From assembly GCA_022661535.1 (NCBI GenBank), contig JAKULF010000021.1, forward strand, positions 1 through 64,000: a stretch of DNA of 64,000 nucleotides. Reading direction: 5' to 3'. Below the pieces are notes generated by a model that worked only from the letters and a program-made list of their open reading frames with translations, did no database searches and had not been told where the DNA came from. Positions within the stretch are counted from its first letter, which is position 1; the number at the start of each line of letters is the position of its first letter. This document shows positions 59,236 through 64,000 of this stretch, piece by piece. The translations under genes and the position numbers were made by a program. This DNA comes from Eutypa lata. Its lineage: Eukaryota > Ascomycota > Sordariomycetes > Xylariales > Diatrypaceae.

Positions 59236-59410
59236 AAGTTTAATTATTTAAATCTTATTTTTATATATTAATAAAAGTATTATAATAATAAAATAAAAAT
59301 AAAAATATAATTATAATTATCTTTTTTAAATATCTCTTTACTAAGCTAAGTAATAAGGAGATTTATTTAATGATCGAATCACGTGACCCACCCACAGTAG
59401 TTAACTTGGA
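59236..59410 (-). repeat. Right terminal repeat of the second element
   Basis: This is the partner of 48,995-49,175. Here the outer (right) part keeps intact sequence (GATCGAATCACGTGACCCA) where the left copy reads ATTAAATTACGTAATTTA. The pattern shows RIP fading at the outer edges. Confidence 0.65.
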
Positions 59411-59930
59411 GATAAAAAGATCCATGATCCACCTTTTAGCGGCGAACGATCTTCTGTGCCCGTATCTACCCCGGATAACAACCCCGGGTATGGGGTCTCC
59501 CCTTTTGGACGAGTCGGAAACCATGTACCTGACGCGGGTTTTGGCGGAAATCACAGACGGACGGCCATAATAATATGTTTTACCACTCGATTGGTGTATT
59601 GTTAAGAGATAAACGATATTCTGTACCTAAACGAGCAGGCTAATGATCGAACTAACAAGAGACTTGAAATAACTTGCTACTGTTAGTAAATCGGGGTAGG
59701 GCCTAGATCCCTGATGTCGGGACTAAGTGATATCAATAATCATCAAGGGTGATGAGATTCCGGTAGTCATTGTCTTAACGCAACAACAGTCCTCTCAACT
59801 TCATAAGTAGGCGTCTATCCTCCTATGCGAGTTGAGGGTAACCTAGGTAGACAAACAACAGTCGACACCACGCTCTCTCAAGCTCATTCAATAATATCAC
59901 GAGATTGTTATATCCAGCCTCCCGCCTAAT
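59411..59930 (+). promoter_or_regulatory. 5' region of the amino-acid permease gene
   Basis: About 520 bp of normal composition between the element and the permease start. Short open frames on both strands near 59,363-59,570 overlap the LTR edge and are not genes. No clear TATA box was seen. Confidence 0.4.
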
Positions 59931-61930
59931 ATGAGTGCCTCCGGATCCTACTCGAACGAAGATGGCAAAGACCACAAGGTCGAAATGGGCCGAGATTCCC
60001 AGATGGCCGCGGACGAGAAGCCGAAGTTGGGGGAGGTGATGGAAGATGATGAGGTGTTTCAAAGCGGTGCTGGCCAGGCCGACTTTCGTGCTCTCGGATG
60101 GTACTGTAGTGTCCCGTTCATTAAACCATTTAATAGTCTATCGGGGCGCTTGACTGGACGAGATGTCTACTAACACGCCGGGTGGTTTAGGGTGCGTACC
60201 GCGATCATTCTCATGAAGCTTTGTTTCGCGACCGGTGTGTTGGCGATCCCCTCTGCGTTTGGTCAGGTGGGCTACGGACCAGGCATTGTTCTACTCATCA
60301 TCTGGGGCGCCATGTGTACCTGTAAGCGTGCAAGCCCCCCTCCACATTGAAACGTATTCCGAAGGCTGACTCGATTCAACAAGACTACGCTCGTATCATG
60401 TACCTATTCCGCATGAAACACCGCGGAGTCCACAATATCGCCGATGCTGCGGCAGTCATGGGCGGTCCGATCGCACGGGAGGTCGCTTCTGTCTTGTTCC
60501 TGTTAACCTGGATGTAAGTCCAAAAAACCCCGTTGCGGACTAACATCTCAATGCTCTCATCTGACCTACTCAACTCAGCTTGGCTACAGGCTCAAGTCTT
60601 CTCGGACTAGCTCAAGGCCTAAAGATTCTAGCCAACGGTAAAGTCTGTACAGTTGTCTGGACCTTGATTGCCGCCATCTGCACCGCGCTATTTTCCAGCA
60701 TCCGAACGTTGGGGAAACTTGCCATCTTGACATGGATCGGGTTCGCATCCATCTTCACCGCCGTATTCATTGTTGTGTAAGTGTTTTCCCTACTTGTCTT
60801 GGGAAGAGGATGGAGTTCTCACAACGTGTTTTCTCTTATAGTGTGGGTGTGACGCAAGTCGACCGACCGGCTGCCGCGCCTCAGACCGGCCCATATGACC
60901 TTAATGTGATAGCGGTTGGAACGCCGGGATTCGTAGCCGGGCTCACAGCCACCATCAACCTCTTCGGTAAGACCTTGACATTGATATGCTCCCTCTGAGC
61001 AGCTGCTAATCCAGGAAATCGTGAAGCTGGTTTCGGGTCAACGCCAACATTTATGCCGGTCATCGCTGAGATGAAATCTCCCAACAGCTTCCCTAGAGCT
61101 CTGTACACTTCTCAGGGAGCTCTAGTAGCATGTTATGTCGCCTTTGGCACAGTGGTCTACACGTAAGGATAATTAACCCAGCTCACTCCTTTCTGGGAGT
61201 TTAATCACTAACGCCAGCTATGCAGCTACTGCGGTGAATATGTTGCCAGTCCTTCATTGGCTAGTGCCGGAGGCTTGCTGGAGAAGATCGCCTATGGAAT
61301 CTCCATACCGGGTTTTATCATGACTTCCACTTTGTGGGTCCATCTTGCTGCAAAATTCGTAAGCCTCTTTTATCTCCCGGACTTAGTGTTCTGGTATATT
61401 GGCTAATCCGTCAATCATAGGTGCTTGTCCGCGTCCTTCGTGGCTCTGTTCATTTACAAAGCAACAGCATCATCCACTGGGGTACATGGCTGTCAGTATA
61501 ATCATTGCCAACCCATTGTTTAACCCATACTAACTGAAACATCCCTTCCAGTGGCTCAACTATTAGCATCACCGCCTTGTCATTCGTCATGGCAGAGGCT
61601 GTACCCTTCTTCAGTTACCTCATTGATTTAATTGGTTCTCTTTGTTGCGCCCCAACATGCGTATGTTTCCGTTCCCTCTACAACTCCAAAGTTTAATCAA
61701 CTTTCTTGCTAATTACACCCAAGTAGCTGATTATTCCCGCCTTTATGGGTCTGCACATGCTTTATCATGATAATACCACCGATCTGAAGAGTAAACTCTT
61801 CCGGGAACTACACATCTTCACCCTTGTTATCGGTTCGTTTATCACGGTTGCCGGCACGTATACAGTGATCCAAAGCATCATCGACGCATATAGCTCAGGA
61901 GAAGTAGGAGGAGCTTTCACATGTGGATAG
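59931..61930 (+). CDS. AAAP-family amino-acid permease (MTR-like)
   Basis: Ten exons (59931-60100, 60191-60321, 60384-60513, 60579-60776, 60842-60966, 61015-61162, 61226-61358, 61421-61491, 61552-61660, 61727-61930) keep frame and give 472 residues. After a charged cytosolic N-terminus (about 55 residues) come about eleven membrane segments. The first contains the family signature KLCFATGVLAIPSAFG, and later ones include GNREAGFGSTPTFMPVIAEM, a loop typical of fungal neutral amino-acid permeases. It would import amino acids with protons at the plasma membrane. One intron uses the less common donor GTCAGT (61,492). No defect was seen. Confidence 0.9.
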
Positions 61931-62185
61931 ACTACAAAACAACAATAGACAAACAATCTGCTCCGCTTGTGTTCTCTTTATATTCTGCGTCTTTCTTACA
62001 TTAGCTCGAGATTTCTTGAGCAGGAACCATATCGTAGCAATATATAATTATTTACACATCTCATAATACATAATAGTTGTAGCATCACTTTCTCGTGAAC
62101 GATATCCATTAGCAGACACAATATCATAGACACTGTCTGTACTGCTCCGTGGGGGTACTTATATTGAGTGGTGCAGGCTGGTATC

Positions 62186-62877
62186 CTAAATATCATCGGA
62201 ATCTGCCGTTGTCGACGATGGCGCTGGTTCTAGGACGACACCAATACCAAACATCCTAAGGATAACCGCATTCGTAGCTTCATCGCAATTCTTATCCCCA
62301 ATATAAGCAAGCTTGCCCCTCCCGACGTGCGCCAGAGCAGATGCCGCCTGGTCGCCGCCCGCGCGTTTGCCGGGCTCACGATATCAGGCCTCTCCAGGTA
62401 GGACCTCCTTCAGATACATCGGCTTCTGGTTGTAACTCTGCGGCAGGGTAGCGGCAACGACGGCTCCTATCCCGGAAGAATCTATCTCCGTGGTAGCCTG
62501 GTGATACCATCCCATCTCCCAAGACAGTCCGGCTTTCTGAACGGCTTCACGCCGCCCTGTCTCGCGAAGGTGCTGAACCACCCCCATGCAGATGGCGGTG
62601 CCCCATCGCGAATATACTCAACCACCCGCTTCCAAAGCTGCGAGTAGTGCTTTTCAGTCAGCGCAGCGTCCGTGATGAGGAGGGCCCACGGCAGCGGCGC
62701 GCCATTATCTTCTTCTCCTGATATGGCAGCCACCAGCTCCTCGGGCGTTTCGACCCTTTCGAGGATAGTGTGCTTGCGGAGCTCCGCCCATAGGGGTCCG
62801 TAGTGCTCCTCGAACACGGGTTCAAGCCCCAGAGCTACTCGCAGGATCCTGCGCTGTCCTAGTGCATTGTCTGCCAT
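62186..62877 (-). pseudogene. Small fungal protein gene broken by a frameshift and a stop
   Basis: From ATG at 62,877 one frame runs to about 62,605, then coding continues in the next frame after a C4 run (62,601-62,604, G4 on this strand) that appears one base short. The new frame meets TGA at 62,386-62,384 and continues with good coding character (AHVGRGKLAYIGDKN) to TAG at 62,188-62,186. Adding one base makes exactly 231 codons. The pattern (LLITDAALT, GGTAICMG, SYNQKPMYL, GRGKLAYIGD) resembles a widespread fungal protein family with a ThuA/amidotransferase-like fold, but that is only a guess. A sequencing slip at the short homopolymer could explain the frameshift but not the stop. Confidence 0.65.
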
Positions 62878-63694
62878 TCTAGTGCTAGGACGTAGACGAG
62901 ACGAAAGTTTAAATGCAGCAGTAGCAAATCTTATAATGAAATGGCTTCGAATTTTGGTTATAAATAACACCAGTTGACGTGTTGACAGTGACGAGTGGGT
63001 TCGTAGTGTGTTTGGGGTCTGCTTTTATTGAAATTATTACGGACTTACATGTTAAAAAAAAAAACCCTTGTGGTTATCGGAGTGGACAAATGCCAATCCT
63101 TCAACAGGAAGAGTTAGCTGTAATAGTCTAGAAGCTCATTTCTTTTATTTAAGTACTTTGCATTTACGGATTAATGATCCTTCCAACGCTCATATTACAT
63201 TTCGTATTTATATATATATATATATCTAACGCTTATGTGGAATAGCTTCCTCTATAAATAAACACAATCTAAGCTATTGAACTCGCGCTTATAACATCAG
63301 TCACGTAGGCCGGAATGTTTAGGATGATCAAGATAGCCTACCCTACATAATGACTACTCGTCCCGGGTAATAGGTACCATCGCCTTCAGAATCAGCTCTC
63401 CGGCAGCATCCTACAAAGGTTCAATATGTTATTCAAAAGCTGTACTCTAAAGGTAGCACACACGCTACTACATATTTAAGTGTGCTGCCACCCTCAAAAG
63501 GAGTCTCAAAAGTGCGCCAGTGGTCTATTCTTTGTGAGCAAGTCTTTCCATTTCCAGCTAGAGTGAAGACGAATATATGGATATCGAATCGGCCACTCTG
63601 AATCTATCTTCCACAATCAACCAGGTGCTTTGTATCGAACTTTTCAAGGATAGCGGCCGAAGAGTGTCAGGCCTCATGACTTCCCTAATCCCCT
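62878..63694. other. Intergenic region with short (TA)n tract
   Basis: About 820 bp of ordinary sequence with a short TA repeat at about 63,210-63,227 and a run of about 12 A residues at 63,054. No gene was recognised. Confidence 0.5.
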
Positions 63695-64000
63695 TTACCA
63701 CTGCACAGGGCAAAGACTGCAATTAGGGATATCTTGGATCGGGAACTGCTCATCCATCGAATCGAACACGCCGCTAGTCTCCAACAGGTTCTCGGGTAAC
63801 CGAAAGTCAACCTCCTCGATTTTCCTTTCGACGCCGCCATACCACGTGGCAGGATCGTCAACCGGAAGGGAGAGATAATCGTTTAGGTCTCTGAGCGCCA
63901 TGATCTGAAGCGTATTTGCGAGGTAGAACCGTTCGAAAAGAATGTCGGCTACTTCTTTCTGTGCCCCTTCGAGTGCGTTGCCGTCCGAACCGTTCCTGGC
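63695..64000 (-). CDS. C-terminal part of an unidentified protein, cut by the window edge
   Basis: An open frame enters from the right edge and ends with TAG at 63,697-63,695, giving at least 101 residues. The visible part is acidic and helical (VADILFERFYLANTLQ, NDYLSLPVDDP) and ends SLCPVQW. It resembles the tail of a fungal regulatory protein, but no domain can be named. The ATG at 63,901 is probably internal, because the frame stays open to the edge. Confidence 0.5.
   Translation of the reverse strand, partial: ARNGSDGNALEGAQKEVADILFERFYLANTLQIMALRDLNDYLSLPVDDPATWYGGVERKIEEVDFRLPENLLETSGVFDSMDEQFPIQDIPNCSLCPVQW

Larger units (their letters stand above)
48995..59410 (-). mobile_element. 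RIP-mutated LTR-type retrotransposon, minus strand
   Basis: Two direct repeats of about 170 bp (about 48,995-49,175 and 59,236-59,410) bound 10.4 kb of AT-only DNA. On the minus strand a gag-type CCHC zinc knuckle remnant lies at 57,387-57,346, so the 5' LTR is the right-hand one. The plus strand here is T-rich, where the plus-strand copia element is A-rich, which also fits minus-strand coding. RT and integrase motifs could not be found by eye, so the copia or gypsy class stays open. At 10.4 kb it may include a nested insertion. Confidence 0.65.

Noticed and set aside
59363..59570. Short open frames on both strands at the right edge of the second element
   Set aside because: They overlap the terminal repeat edge, are about 65 codons long and show no domain.

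Overview
The window is nuclear DNA of a filamentous ascomycete (Pezizomycotina, possibly a eurotiomycete; the species cannot be read from it). The genes carry many short GT-AG introns of about 50-160 bp. Families typical of such fungi are present: Zn2Cys6 regulators, P450s, a DHA2-type transporter and an AAAP permease. About 40% of the window is extremely AT-rich DNA in which C survives mostly as CpG or CpT. This is the footprint of repeat-induced point mutation (RIP) on transposable elements. Normal-GC gene islands alternate with these blocks.

Layout. 1-1,040: AT-rich. 1,079-2,963: a broken DHA2 transporter gene with three in-frame stops. 3,170-12,950: AT-rich, containing a RIP-destroyed Ty1/copia element (LTR-like repeats near 4.9 and 12.2 kb, recognisable gag, RT and RNase H remnants). 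13,047-20,640: inositol-monophosphatase/QutG-like protein, Gfo/Idh/MocA dehydrogenase, secreted alpha/beta hydrolase, Zn2Cys6 regulator. 20.8-25.25 kb: AT-rich, interrupted by a 1.3-kb islet with two fold-back repeats and a coding remnant. 25,642-31,223: P450, ACMSD-type decarboxylase, P450, resembling the m-cresol steps of patulin/yanuthone-type pathways but without a polyketide synthase in view. 31.2-34.1 kb: AT-rich with direct repeats, a GC islet and an (AAT)n tract. 34,218-36,601: fungal AAA+ ATPase. 38,215-42,281: one continuous gene model that fuses two complete Zn2Cys6 regulators. 42,655-47,452: aldehyde dehydrogenase and amidase. 47,967-48,721: HRI1-like protein. 49-59.4 kb: a second large RIP-mutated LTR-type element, on the minus strand. 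59,931-61,930: ten-exon amino-acid permease. 62,186-62,877: small pseudogene with a frameshift and a stop. 63,695-64,000: 3' end of a gene cut by the window edge.

How the genes may work together. By family knowledge, the decarboxylase would make m-cresol from 6-methylsalicylate and the two P450s would hydroxylate it. The double regulator beside an aldehyde dehydrogenase and an amidase looks like a small catabolic or secondary-metabolite locus. The 13-20.6 kb genes form another possible catabolic group with its own regulator. RIP leakage from neighbouring repeats may have contributed to the transporter pseudogene.

All splice sites were read by eye from GT-AG consensus, frame continuity and family motifs. 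No database search or expression data were available.
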